Below are positions 25,016-35,211 of a stretch of 64,000 nt of DNA, in pieces. Origin of the DNA: Naganishia liquefaciens (taxonomy: Eukaryota; Basidiomycota; Tremellomycetes; Filobasidiales; Filobasidiaceae); assembly GCA_013423385.1 (NCBI GenBank), contig BLZA01000049.1, forward strand, positions 124,001-188,000, read 5' to 3'. A model generated the notes under the pieces. It saw only the letters and a list, made by a program, of their open reading frames with translations. It did no database searches and had not been told where the DNA came from. Numbering within the stretch: the stretch's first letter is position 1; every line of letters begins with the position of its first letter. The translations under genes and the position numbers were made by a program.

Positions 25016-25868
25016 ATGGCGTCAAAACAACGCATGCTCCACCACGTTTCATTCCACTTTGGCAAATCTCGCGTCCTGTTCAGCGTTCCGGGCACAACGT
25101 AAGTATTCTGCAGGATCAGCGCAAGAGTGCATGCATTGATGGCGATATCTGTCCTTCCTACGCTCCGCTTTGGGCTATTGCTATGAACCCGACCTTTGTC
25201 GTTCGCGTCTCCTTTCACGCTCCTCTACTGCACGAACACAGAACGCTCCTCGACCTCAAGCGCACCCTTCTCACAGCCCTTCCCATGCTTCGATCCGACG
25301 CATCAACATCGTCATCTCCCCCTGACCTTGTATCATCGGAAACGCACACCACCTCGTCATCATCGCTTGATAGCGTATGCGGGACGTCGGATATCGTGAT
25401 GTGGCGCAGACGCGGCGTGGAGGGAATGGATCGGTTCGGTGTCGCGGACGGGGACGCGCAGGGACCGGAAGGCTGGGTGTGTCTCGAGGTGCGTGCTTCT
25501 CCGTGTAGTTTCCCTCGCTTCATAGCCGTAGGGAAAGGACAATAAGGCTGACTGCCCTCGGGCTTTTGCTGATGTAATCTGTATCGTAGGGTGATCCGGC
25601 GTCGTTTGAGGAGGCATCGGGTGAGGAGGAGCGCGGCGAGCGGCGGCGTGTGTTGAATGTGTCGATCGGCGATCAGGGGCGGATACCGGCGTGGGAACGA
25701 TGGGTCGACGTGTATGTTAGCTTTCGCGATGGTGAGTCATCTTCCTCCAGGCCGCTCGCTTCGGGGATGCTCGTAAACTGATGCGTTGAGGGATTAGGCG
25801 ACTCATGGCCTGAGCCTGTGGTGCAGCATCCGAGTCTCGATGATGGCGAGTACGAAGAAGATGCATGA
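25016..25868 (+). CDS. Hypothetical protein
   Basis: ATG 25016 opens MASKQRMLHHVSFHFGKSRV with a strong donor (gtaagt) at 25099. The next coding block gives VVRVSFHAPLLHEHRTLLDL and KRTLLTALPMLRSDAS, then a serine-rich stretch. After an intron at about 25491-25590 it continues GDPASFEEASGEEERGERRR and VSIGDQGRIPAWERWVDVYV, ending EYEEDA-stop at 25868. The hydrophobic-basic N-terminal part looks like a small alpha/beta (ubiquitin-like?) module, but I do not recognise the family. The second-exon start is unclear: the nearest phase-compatible acceptor would make an unusually short first intron of about 31 bases. It lies head-to-tail with the CTL-like gene, with 323 bases between. Confidence 0.5.
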
Positions 25869-26191
25869 GGGGAAAGGGTTGGGTGTGATGCTAGATTTGC
25901 ATGGGTTTGGCGTGGATCGGATCGCGTTGTATAATAGTAACCTGCATAGAGGCGTTTTGTGTCATGGAACCATGGCCTGCCATTGGCCACTCGATGTGAA
26001 CGGGATCTCGCTCTTCTGCATGCATTCCGAGCCGTCCCCGCTTGTCTGAGCGGTGGCGAGCAGCATGATGCGGAAGCAAATTGACGAGGTGATACATGAG
26101 CGAGATGACTGCCGAACGACCATGACGCCTTATCGGGCAATCAGTCGACCCGATTCACATCACACCTCTTTCCCATGACGGCCGGCCAGCC
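25869..26191. other. Intergenic region
   Basis: The spacer between two plus-strand genes contains cat/atg-rich low-level repeats (gcatg, catgg) but no gene that I can support. It probably holds the promoter of the CTL-like gene. Confidence 0.4.
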
Positions 26192-28878
26192 ATGAGCAGA
26201 TATATCGACGCCGTACCAGGAGGCAGCATATTCCACGGCACGCCCCGCGAAACGCCCGTGAGTCGGATCTCAATGACAAAGGCAGCCGTCGGCTGATCAC
26301 CCAAGTTCTGTTTCCAGATATTCCAATCAGAAGTCAACCCCGATCCGTACGCATTCTCGCCGACGGGATCACACCACACGAATCGCAGGAATGGATCCCT
26401 CCCTCGCTTAGAGGGGGACGTTGATCCATATACTCTCAGCGCGAGCGATCGGTCCCCTTCGCCCACCTCGGACGACGAGGACCACCACGACGACACGCGG
26501 CAAAGGGGGAAAGCCGGATGGTGGGTGCACCAGAGCATGGCTCCGTCTGGGAGGAGCTCGCGTCGGGGGAGAGACCTGGATGATGTATATCCGAGCGAAG
26601 AAAGTGAGAGTGAAAAGGCGAGTGATCCCGAGTCTGAGGTGTCGCGTGACGCGGGGCGGATGGGACGGGGGATGCGCCGTGCAGGATCGGTGACGGATAC
26701 GAATGCGGAGTCAGATACGGACGGATCGTCATCAGGGTACACCTCGTCATCGTCCCTCGTTTCGACATCGACGGCCTCGGCACTCTCGCCGCGGGAATCG
26801 CTTCGTCGATCAGAGCATACAAGCGGACGGCGATCCGTACGGCGGGATCCCACGGCGGTGATGCCGGATAAGCTGGAGGTATATCAGCGCGCATCGGGAC
26901 ATTGGACTTTGGCAGCGCTACGGAGGTATCGAGGTATGTTCGTTTTCCTACTTTATGGCTACTGGCTCATACGTGGTAGATACGCCCTTCTTGGGCCTAT
27001 GGCTCGTCAGCCTCATCGGTATGATTGTCGGCCTCTGCTTCATTTGGGGTGCAACAACCGTACGTCATCACAGGATGTATACGATTGAGCACCGCTGATC
27101 CTCTCACAGGCATCTCCAACTCCACCCGGAACGGATCCGGTAGACCATCCAGAAACAGAATACCGCACGCCGTTCACAACGCTCCTGCATACGATTCCAC
27201 TTCTCGCGATTCTTGTCCTCGTCGCTGTCGCGACACCGCTTGGCCTGCTACTCCTCCTGCGTCGTACGGTCCGTCCGGTATTGATCGTAAGACCCCCATT
27301 CCGTATGTCGACCCGTAACTAACGCAACTTCATCAGGGTACAGCCGTCGCCATTCCTTTCCTGCTCACCATCACAGCCTGGTGGGCCTTTATTGCCTCGT
27401 TCGAATACACACCCGACGGCGCCGGCACAGATGCGCAGCCGAATTGGTGGGGGACAACGGGCCTCCGGTGGGCGGCACTCGTACCGTGCGTGCTGGCGGG
27501 CATCAGCGCGTGGGCCGTTTGGCGACGCAGGCGGAGACTCGAGGCGAGCGTTGCGGTGGTCGAGGTGAGTCCTCCCCTTTCCCAGCGTGTTCTCGTGCTC
27601 ACGTTGTTACGCGGCTCGACAGCTTGCGACGGGCTTTCTGATCGATCATCCTGCGGTCCTCCTCATCACGCCACTCATTCTCACCGCCTTCTCCATCCTC
27701 TCTCTTCCCTTCCTCACGCTAGTGCTTCGCCTGCTCCTGATCGGCTACTACCGCCACCCTCGCGAACACACATACATCTGGCACGTGAGGCCGTACGCAG
27801 GCTGGCTGATCGCACTCGTAACGGGCGCGTGGCTATGGACGTGGGTCATCTTGCGAAGCATCGGACGCGTCGTCGTCGCAGCGGTGCTCGGAGAATGGTA
27901 TTTCCATCGGTGGGTACATAGGCATGCCGCGGATAGCTTGAGCGCTGATTGGTGTTTCACGACAGGTCCGACGGGTTCGGGCGAGGAGAAGTGGGCGAGG
28001 TGACGCTCGCAGCCGTACAGCGCGCGACGGGACCGAACCTCGGGTCGATCTGCGCGAGCGCGTTAGTGGTCGCCGTCGCGCGCATGATTGGCAAGTCGGC
28101 GTTGATCGCCAAGCGCGTGAGTCTATTTTGAGCTCAACTTTTCTGGCGAACTATTGACCCATCTGGGTCGTTACATCAGGTGACGAATCCACGCGCCAAT
28201 ATCCTTCCAGGACCGCTATCCTTCTTATCGATGCTCACACCCGTCTTTGGATTCCTCGCGGGCCTCCTAGAGCAAGTAAACGGCTACGCGCTGGTCTACG
28301 TTGGAATCACGGGCGAGGCGTTCTGGCCTTCTGCACGGCGAGCCGTGAGCCTCGTAGGACGCAAACACAGGGGCCACCTCCTGGACTGTACGTTCTCGCC
28401 TTTCTTCCTATCCTTTCTACGCTAATGGATCCTCCTCGACATGCCTTCAGACACCCTCGTCAAGCTTCTCCTGACGCTGTGCTCGACGACCGTCGCCCTC
28501 GCCACAGCCACGACCGGATACCTCTACGCAACGCACACCCTGCAGGCGCCAGCACACGCTCCGCTCGCTGCGGCCCTTTGCGGTGGATGCGTCTTCCTGA
28601 GCGTGCGCGCTGGGATGGCCGTGCTTGCTGATACGTGAGTGAAGCGATGGCCCGAGTCATCAGTCAGCCATTGTGCTTATCGGTCGCGGAATAGGGCCGA
28701 TGCGCTGTTCATCTGTTATGCCATCGATCGGGAGCTCGGCCTTCGGCATAAAGAGGCGGTTGCCGAAGCGGTGAGTTGTCAATTTGATTGAATCTTTTGT
28801 GATCCCGAGCTGATGCCCTGTCGGAATTAGTTCTCGAATGAGTCCAAGCGGAGCGGCGATGCATCAATGGGCGTCTAG
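26192..28878 (+). CDS. PNS1: Choline-transporter-like (CTL/SLC44, Pns1-type) multispanning membrane protein
   Basis: The CTL family comprises plasma- and organelle-membrane proteins linked to choline or related solute transport; yeast Pns1 is non-essential and its substrate is unproven. ATG 26192 gives MSRYIDAVPGGSIFHGTPRE; the second exon starts after ctgtttccag at about 26318. A long Ser/Asp/Glu-rich cytosolic N-terminus (to about 26900) precedes the membrane core. Segments include FLGLWLVSLIGMIVGLCFIW, LLAILVLVAVATPLGLLLLL, IAVPFLLTITAWWAF-like and LSLPFLTLVLRLLLIGYY stretches. Family signatures near the end are NGYALVYVGITGEAFWPSAR and TADALFICYAIDRELGL. The protein ends SNESKRSGDASMGV-stop at 28878. 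Some ten membrane segments are visible. At least seven short introns interrupt it. The family is fairly secure; the substrate is unknown. Confidence 0.82.
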
Positions 28879-29246
28879 GACTTTCTTTTCCCGTTGTATC
28901 TTGTCATTACGTTGTAAAATCGATTATGCGAATCAAATATCCTGGCAGATATGCTTTCCCTCTCGGGAAAGTATGACCTGACAAGGGGTCATGACCTGCG
29001 CCCGACATCACAGACTAGACTTTGGAGAAAAGGGAAGGTTTGAGAGGTAGATCGCTAGGACAATAGCAATGAAACATTGTGATTCATGTAATCTATTCCA
29101 GCTCTTAGGGCGCAGTGTCTTTAGTACCTAGCGCAACACCTTCTTTTCTGAAGCATGAGGACATCTGTTTCTGCAAAGCGTATGTACATCGGTTAGAGAG
29201 ACACATGGCAATATACCACACCTTCTCTACTGCACCGTCCTCCTGC
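28879..29246. other. Convergent intergenic region
   Basis: This holds the presumed 3' untranslated region of the CTL-like gene and of the doubtful minus-strand gene that follows. I see no open frame worth listing. Confidence 0.4.
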
Positions 29247-30359
29247 TTAGCTTGACGATCTTGCAAACATTTCCTGCGAACTGCCTAAAGAGTTGTCCTT
29301 CGACGTGGCTGTGAAAAGATCAAATTTTGCCAATGTGGACCGAGTAGCGTGCGAGGGACCCCTCTGCTCGGATTGAGAGGGCTCATTCGCCAGGGAAGCA
29401 CAACTCTGTCCATTAGTATAACCTGATCTCTCTTCCCTCTGCTGGTGTGAATTGTTGACAGTGCGGTCGAGTTCAGCATTGCTTTGCGTCTCTGAATGGG
29501 CAGGTGCCTCAAAGGCCTTGTTGTGGGTGCGGAAGCGATTCGACCGACGTTTCTTCCCTCTTCGGGATCTCGGAGGAAACAATGTGCTTCTCAACCGACT
29601 CGGACGGTCTTTTTCATCCACCCGAGGAGTTTCCTCGCCGTTTTTGGCGGCAGCGCAGGCTCGGCTGTAGCGCGTGTGGTAAATTGTAGAATGAAAAATC
29701 GACTTCGGCTTGTCAACAATCCGGAAGGAGGGCGTATCCGTGCTGGGTGTGTTTAATTGTCAGCGAGATCTCATATATGCCTTATGGAAGAAATTTTGCA
29801 TCGCTTCTTCGTCATATTCACGGACAAAAGGGGTGCGTCATTTTTACTCTGGAGACACGAGAAACAGTTGGAAGCCAGAGAACATGCCTAGAGAATGGCT
29901 TTCGAGGGTTGCAACACCACGCATAGTCTCCTTGAGGGCTACAGGACTTACACTGTTTAATTCGCGAAAACTCATTGGAGCACAGACAGGACAAGTTTCC
30001 TTTGATATCCCTCCCTGGCTCGACATCATTACAAGCCTGGCGAAGTAAATTCTCGACCAAAGTGTGAAGGAAACTCCACCTTCAATGCGACCTTCTGGGG
30101 AAAAAAGGATGGCTGAACGTCGCTATGTGGCTCACCACTGATATTCCGCCATGGACGCCGTCGACAGTGAGCCTTTTGCCGATATTCGGGATTGCCAGCA
30201 GGCTGAGGAATCTGGCCATGATCGCACCAGGATTGACTTGATTTCGCCAGAAGCTCGTGTCTCGGATGCAATTCTAGACGATCGGCCGGCGCCGTCCTCG
30301 TCATCTGCATGCATGCCTCTACCCTGGACCCGTCCATTTTCAGCGGACCCACTCCACAA
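29247..30359 (-). CDS. Hypothetical protein, weak multi-exon model
   Basis: The minus strand can be spliced with matching phases through four blocks. The first has MWSGSAENGRVQGRGMHADD and later SWPDSSACWQSRISAKGSLS. The second has YQWWSFLHTLVENLLRQACN and NLSCLCSNEFSRIKQC, ending at a good gtaagt donor near 29953. The third is short, MFSGFQLFLVSP. The fourth is a basic then Gln/Ser-rich tail with RPSRLRSTLFPPRSRRGKKR that ends QEMFARSSS-stop at 29247. The cysteine pattern ACN-SCLCS-KQC resembles small cysteine-rich fungal modules but is not a full CFEM set. No family is recognised. The third intron is long and has a weak donor. The region could instead be untranslated sequence of VPS20 and the CTL gene. 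Confidence 0.3.
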
Positions 30360-30439
30360 CCTTCCTCCCGCTCATATTCAGCCAGAGGCTAACCCGGCGT
30401 CTGATTCCGAATCAGCACAAATCGAAAACACCAGGCGAT

Positions 30440-31520
30440 ATGGGCGGCGCGCAGTCGAGCCAGAAGCAGAAGATTACGAGCCAGGATAAGGCGATTCTCG
30501 AGTATGTGTCTGCTTCTCTTTGAATATATCCGTGCGGAGAGAGGACCGATTTGTGTGCATTTGATCTGTAGCTTGAAAGTTCAGAGAGATAAATTGAAGC
30601 AGTACCAGAAACGGGTGAGCACGCCTTTTCCTTGTTCCTTACTGTGTGGGCGGGCTCTTACTGTATCTGATTGGTACCGTCTTGGTCACGCTTGATAGCT
30701 CCAATTATCGCTTTACACCGAACAACGTGCAGCCAAACAGGCACTCGCGGATGGCCAAAAGGTGAACGCTGCTCTTCCTCCTCCCTTGATGTAATCGATC
30801 ATTAATCTTCAATCCGGACGTCTTGTAGTCACGCGCTCTGACGGCGCTCCGACAGCGGAAACACCACGAATCCCTCCTCGGTAAGACGGATGCCCAACTT
30901 CTTACGCTCACCGAGCTCGTACGTCCACGCGCGTTTCCCACTACACGCGATACTGAACCTCTCGAGGGGATTGCTAGCTATCGACAATCGAGTATGCGCA
31001 GGTACAGAATCAGGTGCTGGCGAGCTTGAGCACGGGCGCCGAGGTGTTGCGCGAGTTGCAGCGCGAGATGAGTCTGGAGCGGGCCGAGGGGATTATGGAT
31101 CGTGTAGGAGAAGGTGTGGCGGCGCAAAAGGTACGGTCATCACTCCACCTTTCCGAGACAACAGATGTTTTGCGGACGCCAGAGCTCACGCGCCGGCGTT
31201 GTGTGATAGGAAATCGACGAGGCGCTCGTTTCCAAGCTTTCGCCGGAAGAAGAGGAATCCATCGAGCGCGAGCTCGCGGAGCTACAGGAAGCTGCGATGC
31301 CTGCCGTGCCTGTCGACGTAAGCTCCCGCGATACCGTTTCCATACGTAACATTGATAAATTGCACTTATGGGGATATAGCGAGAGCCTGTACGGTTGCCA
31401 GACGTTCCGGTACATCAGCCGGTCGGGCAAGAGCGGGAAGAGGCGCAGGGGGAGAGGCAGAGGCAGAGGCAGAGGCAGAGGCAGAGGGAGGAGGACCTGC
31501 GTGTGGCGATGGCTGCTTGA
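30440..31520 (+). CDS. VPS20: ESCRT-III subunit Vps20 (CHMP6)
   Basis: Vps20 nucleates ESCRT-III filaments on endosomes after contact with ESCRT-II (Vps25). ATG 30440 gives MGGAQSSQKQKITSQDKAIL; Gly2 with the following small residues is an N-myristoylation signal, as in known Vps20/CHMP6. Spliced exons continue LKVQRDKLKQYQKR, LQLSLYTEQRAAKQALADGQ, KHHESLLGKTDAQLLTL, then VLASLSTGAEVLRELQREMS and MDRVGEGVAAQKEIDEALVS, the helical ESCRT-III core. The C-terminal linker carries PEEEESIERELAELQEAA and LPDVPVHQP, likely Vps4 MIT-interaction sequence. The extreme end is an Arg-Gln repeat (see 31455-31487) before EEDLRVAMAA-stop at 31520. Five short introns fit. A 112-codon upstream frame starting near 30151 overlaps the start codon out of frame. 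Confidence 0.9.
31455..31487 (+). repeat. In-frame hexanucleotide repeat (AGGCAG)5 encoding Arg-Gln repeats in Vps20
   Basis: Five tandem AGGCAG units plus a partial unit lie in the last exon of VPS20. They are read as alternating Arg and Gln just before the C-terminus. The unit length of six keeps the frame if copy number changes. Confidence 0.9.
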
Positions 31521-31720
31521 GGGGGAATATGATAGGGCATCGGGGTCGTATAGGTTGTACCATGTATAGTTAGTAGCATGCGAGAATGTACCAAGGGCGA
31601 TCTTTGTTTGGGCGCACCGCTCGGTCCGAGTCGAGAGGGAGGATTCAAGGTAGTGACGCATACAGCATTAATGGTCAGTGAGCTGATGGTGGCATCGATG
31701 AACAGCCACCTCCGACCATC

Positions 31721-34372
31721 ATGTCACAGCACGTGCCTATTCCGGCCTACGTGTCCGCCCGCTCAGCCAATGCCCTCATTTCCGACCTCGCTCCGACATC
31801 ACTCACGCCCGAAGCTCTCCTCCATCTCAACCTCGTCCTCGACGAACTCGTCGCCAGTCTCATTATCGCAGCACAGAGCATCGCACCGAATGACATCAAG
31901 CACCGCGCCATCGCGCAGGTATTCGCCTCGGTGACCGTCTCCTCGGCGGAAAGCATCGTCGCCCCTGCCGTGGCCTCGAGTCCCAAGACCCCACGAACGC
32001 TTCGTACACGTCGCGCGCCCCCTTCCTCGCAAGGCCATCACTTTCGCGCCGTCTCGACCAGTGTGCAAGTGACGCGTGATGGAGCAGCGCTGGCTCTCGG
32101 AAGAGAGGCTATTAATGAGGCGGAATTAGAGGTCAAGGCGTGGCGGGATGCGCGCGGCGGAGCGGAGGATGGTTTCGCGACTGATCCGAGGGGTCTGCGC
32201 ACAGGGATGCAGGAAGGCGGCAGTTTCCCTATAGCGCAAGCGGTTGATCTTCTCCGCTGTAGAATCATGGCGTACTCGGTGAGATCTCCTTTGCAACACG
32301 CACGAAAGATGACCGGATTCTGACTCCTCTGTCATTCACAGACCCTCGGAAACGATACGCCCGATCCCGGAACGGTACGCGCGTTGGCGGATACGTGGGC
32401 CCGGGTCGGTGGAAGCACGCGCGAGGACGTGCTGGATCCTGCGGCGTTGTACTTTACCGCCATCGTCGAGTGAGCCCCGTTTTTTGAGCATCAACGCGGA
32501 GACGCCTCAATATCCATCTTCTCCCGTTTTGCAGACACGTTGCCGAGCGGATCTTGGCGGGTCTCGGGAAGCTGATGGCAGGGAGTAGTAATACGGCGAC
32601 CACAGCGCGGCTATATGATCTCTATTCCGCTTTATGTGAAGATGAAGCGACGTGGGGGTTTTTCAAACGCATGGCTGGTACGCTCAATCCCTTCCCCGGC
32701 GGCATCGCTTCCCCGATATCTAAAGAACGCCTCATTGTGCCTCAGTAAAATCTGACATTGAAAAACAGCTGGCAATCACGCCGACCTCATCCGCATACAA
32801 CCTCGGCAGCACCACGACACGTGACTCGCGCACTTCCTTGTCGCTCGCCCGTGTATCAGCCGCAGAGCAGCAAGGCATCAGCACGACCGCGACCGGTGGG
32901 ATCCGCGGACCGTCAATCGACCTCGCCGTGACGACGCCTCCGCCACCGCTCGCCACGACGCGCAAGCTCAGCCTGTCACGACGTGCGCCTTCGTTTGACG
33001 GCAACGCCGTACGCTCGTCTCCCCTGAATAAACGTGCGTCATCTGCGCTGCTACAGACGATGCCCGGTGCGGGCGCCGTGCAGCGGAGGGTATCGATGGA
33101 TGAGGCGCGAGCGAACGGTGCTGCACGTGAGGACGAGTTTGATGCGGTGGTGGCGAGCGGGGAGACATTGAAGGTTTCGTTGACGCCGAGTCGTCTGAAG
33201 CGATTTGTCGTGCGTTGCGGGGATGGAATCCGCCTTTGGGGATTTCGAGCTGACGAGGCTTTCGTTCACAGAGCGGAAATGCTGCAAGGACCGCTTCCCC
33301 CGCGCGTGCACCAACTTCTGTCGATGCGTCACAGCCCTCGCTGCACTCTCATCATCGTCAATCATCCCACTCGAGTCTTACCAGTCCACCCGCAGCGCTC
33401 GAGTCGCTCAAGCTCGTGCCAAGGGACGAGACTGCTTTCGGCAAGAGATCATCCGAGCAGAGACGCCCGAATGGGGAATCGCTTGCCGAGGTGTTACAGT
33501 CCGAGCCGCCGTGGGGCCGACAGGCGGACCGGAAAATGCGGCCGACAGCGGCGGATCTTCCAGTGCTGGGCAAGCCCGTAGATGCGACATCGTCGTCAAC
33601 CCCGCTGAGTCCCCGCGTCGAAGTGCCGCCGCCGAAAAAGGGACGATCCGAGACGGCCGAACTGCAGGATTTCTTGGTGAATACGCCTCCGCCGGCTGCG
33701 CGAGATACGCTCAGAGATGGGGCCGCGCAAAGTGATGTGCAGAACGAGAGCCCCGGCCGATTGAGAAGTTTGATCGGTCGGGTCGCCGGTGGAAAGCAGG
33801 CGGACAGAAGAGGGTCTGCGTCCGATCAGCCGACCACCCCATCGGAGCGAAGAGCATCGTCGACCGTCGATTCGAGCATGCTACCGACGTCCCCCACGCC
33901 CGATCGGCGTACGAATACGGCGCTCGCTCGCGGCTTGTTCAGTAGCCGGGATCGGCATATTGAGGATGAATTTATTGGACCATCGACTGTCGATACCGCG
34001 CTGGGACATGGTCGGAGGGGAGATCCGCTAGTGGAAGTGGGATCAGTCATCAGTGCCGGAGCAAGCTCCGTTGGCGGCATGAACATTTCCAGTCCGACCA
34101 GTATCGATCCGGAGGTTCACAAACCGATACAATCCAACGGTGCCACAGCTGCCGCGACGGGTTTGGCAATCGAAGCAGAGCTTCGGCCGTTGAAGGAGTT
34201 ACCCAACGGCAACCAGAAGCCGCTGGCGGAGGTAATACCGGTGGAGGATATCTTGCAGCTGAGGCAAGATATCAGGGATGCGAGACAGGCGGAAGAGTGC
34301 TGGACGTTGGTAGATCAGCTGCTGAGGCGGTATGGATTGTCAGCAGACGAAGTTGCGCTGCCTGCGCATTAG
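31721..34372 (+). CDS. Large serine/proline-rich conserved fungal hypothetical protein
   Basis: ATG 31721 gives MSQHVPIPAYVSARSANALI. The first 200 residues are helical and well formed: LTPEALLHLNLVLDELVASL, ALGREAINEAELEVKAWRDA, IAQAVDLLRCRIMAYS. They resemble a domain seen at the N-terminus of uncharacterised fungal proteins, from memory only. Exons at about 32340-32680 add PDPGTVRALADTWARVGGST and HVAERILAGLGKLMAGSS, ending EATWGFFKRM. The rest is long and mostly disordered: TTRKLSLSRRAPSFDGN, QRRVSMDEARANGA and RSETAELQDFLVNTPPPAAR. The last helix, LRQDIRDARQAEECWTLVDQ, precedes the stop at 34372. An intron at about 33208-33270 (donor gtgcgt, acceptor ttcacag) joins KRFV to SGNAARTAS. RRxS-type sites suggest phosphorylation. 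Function unknown. Confidence 0.7.
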
Positions 34373-34663
34373 ACATCTAGAGCAATGATGCTGTCTCGAG
34401 AACACTCCACTGAACAGCATAATCGCTAGAAGTTCTAGAATAATAGTCTGAACTTCAAAATTTTGGGCGGCAGTCTGGAGTCCAGATTGTCAGACCGTAT
34501 TTCGTCATGCAATCTTTGCTAGATGTACAAGCATCGGCCAAATCCACGGCTACTCTCTGTCAACGGCTGCTTGCATTTGGGTTACCTATTTAGGATCTTT
34601 CTTCGCTCTCCAATTTCTCGCTCAGACGCCATGACACACAAAAATTACTTTCAACATTGCTGT

Positions 34664-35211
34664 TTACAGTAAGAGGTAGATACATTCTCCATATTTCCCG
34701 GTGATTTGTATCAATCCCTTCTGCTCGGCTACTTTGGCGATCTGGCCGAAAGACATTCCACAGGTAACAGGAAACCTTCCTCGGTTGAGCATTTCCTGAA
34801 GGATGGCCGCCTTATCAACATTTCGATTTCTGGTAGCTTTAGAACGCCCCAGGACTGTGACCGTGGCTTGGAGGAAGTCGCACAGGGCTTGATGTCTAGA
34901 ATCGACCAGGAAAAGTCAGAAGCTGTGAAGGGAGTATCGGTCATGCGCCTACACTTCGTGATCGGAGGTTTTATTGTGGACGATCTGTTCATGCCTGCCA
35001 AAGGGAACCCGTCATCTTTGGTACATACGTAGCGGACATCACTTTTGCCCCACTTTGCTTGCACATCGCGGATGTGGTGTTGCATCGAATCCAAGAGCGA
35101 CTTCAAAGAGGTGACTTCATCGTTCAGTCTGCTGAGTGATCTGATGCACCCTTCGTCACTTTGAGTCATTGCGAGAGCGTGGCAGTGCCATTCATCTTGA
35201 GATGGGTGCAT
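34664..35211 (-). CDS. Small two-exon hypothetical protein with coiled coil and compact C-terminal (winged-helix-like?) domain
   Basis: Exon 1 (34955-35211) runs from MHPSQDEWHCHALAMTQSDE through the coiled coil IRSLSRLNDEVTSLKSLLDS to TIKPPITK. The intron 34896-34954 (gtgtag donor, ctag acceptor, 59 bases) joins exon 2 (34664-34895) in phase. Exon 2 gives HQALCDFLQATVTVLGRSKA, DKAAILQEMLNRGRFPVTCG, MSFGQIAKVAEQKGLIQITG and KYGECIYLLL-stop. The last 60 residues have the helix-helix-strand pattern of small winged-helix folds (as in OST-HTH/LOTUS-type modules), but this is pattern reading, not a match I can prove. The total is 162 residues. An alternative upstream exon starting MSVSVNGSQTPDVIKLE (about 35332) does not splice in phase, so I keep 35211 as start. 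Confidence 0.6.

Noticed and set aside
29247-30060. Secreted CFEM effector
   Set aside because: Only four to five cysteines, no signal peptide, and spacing unlike the eight-cysteine CFEM set.
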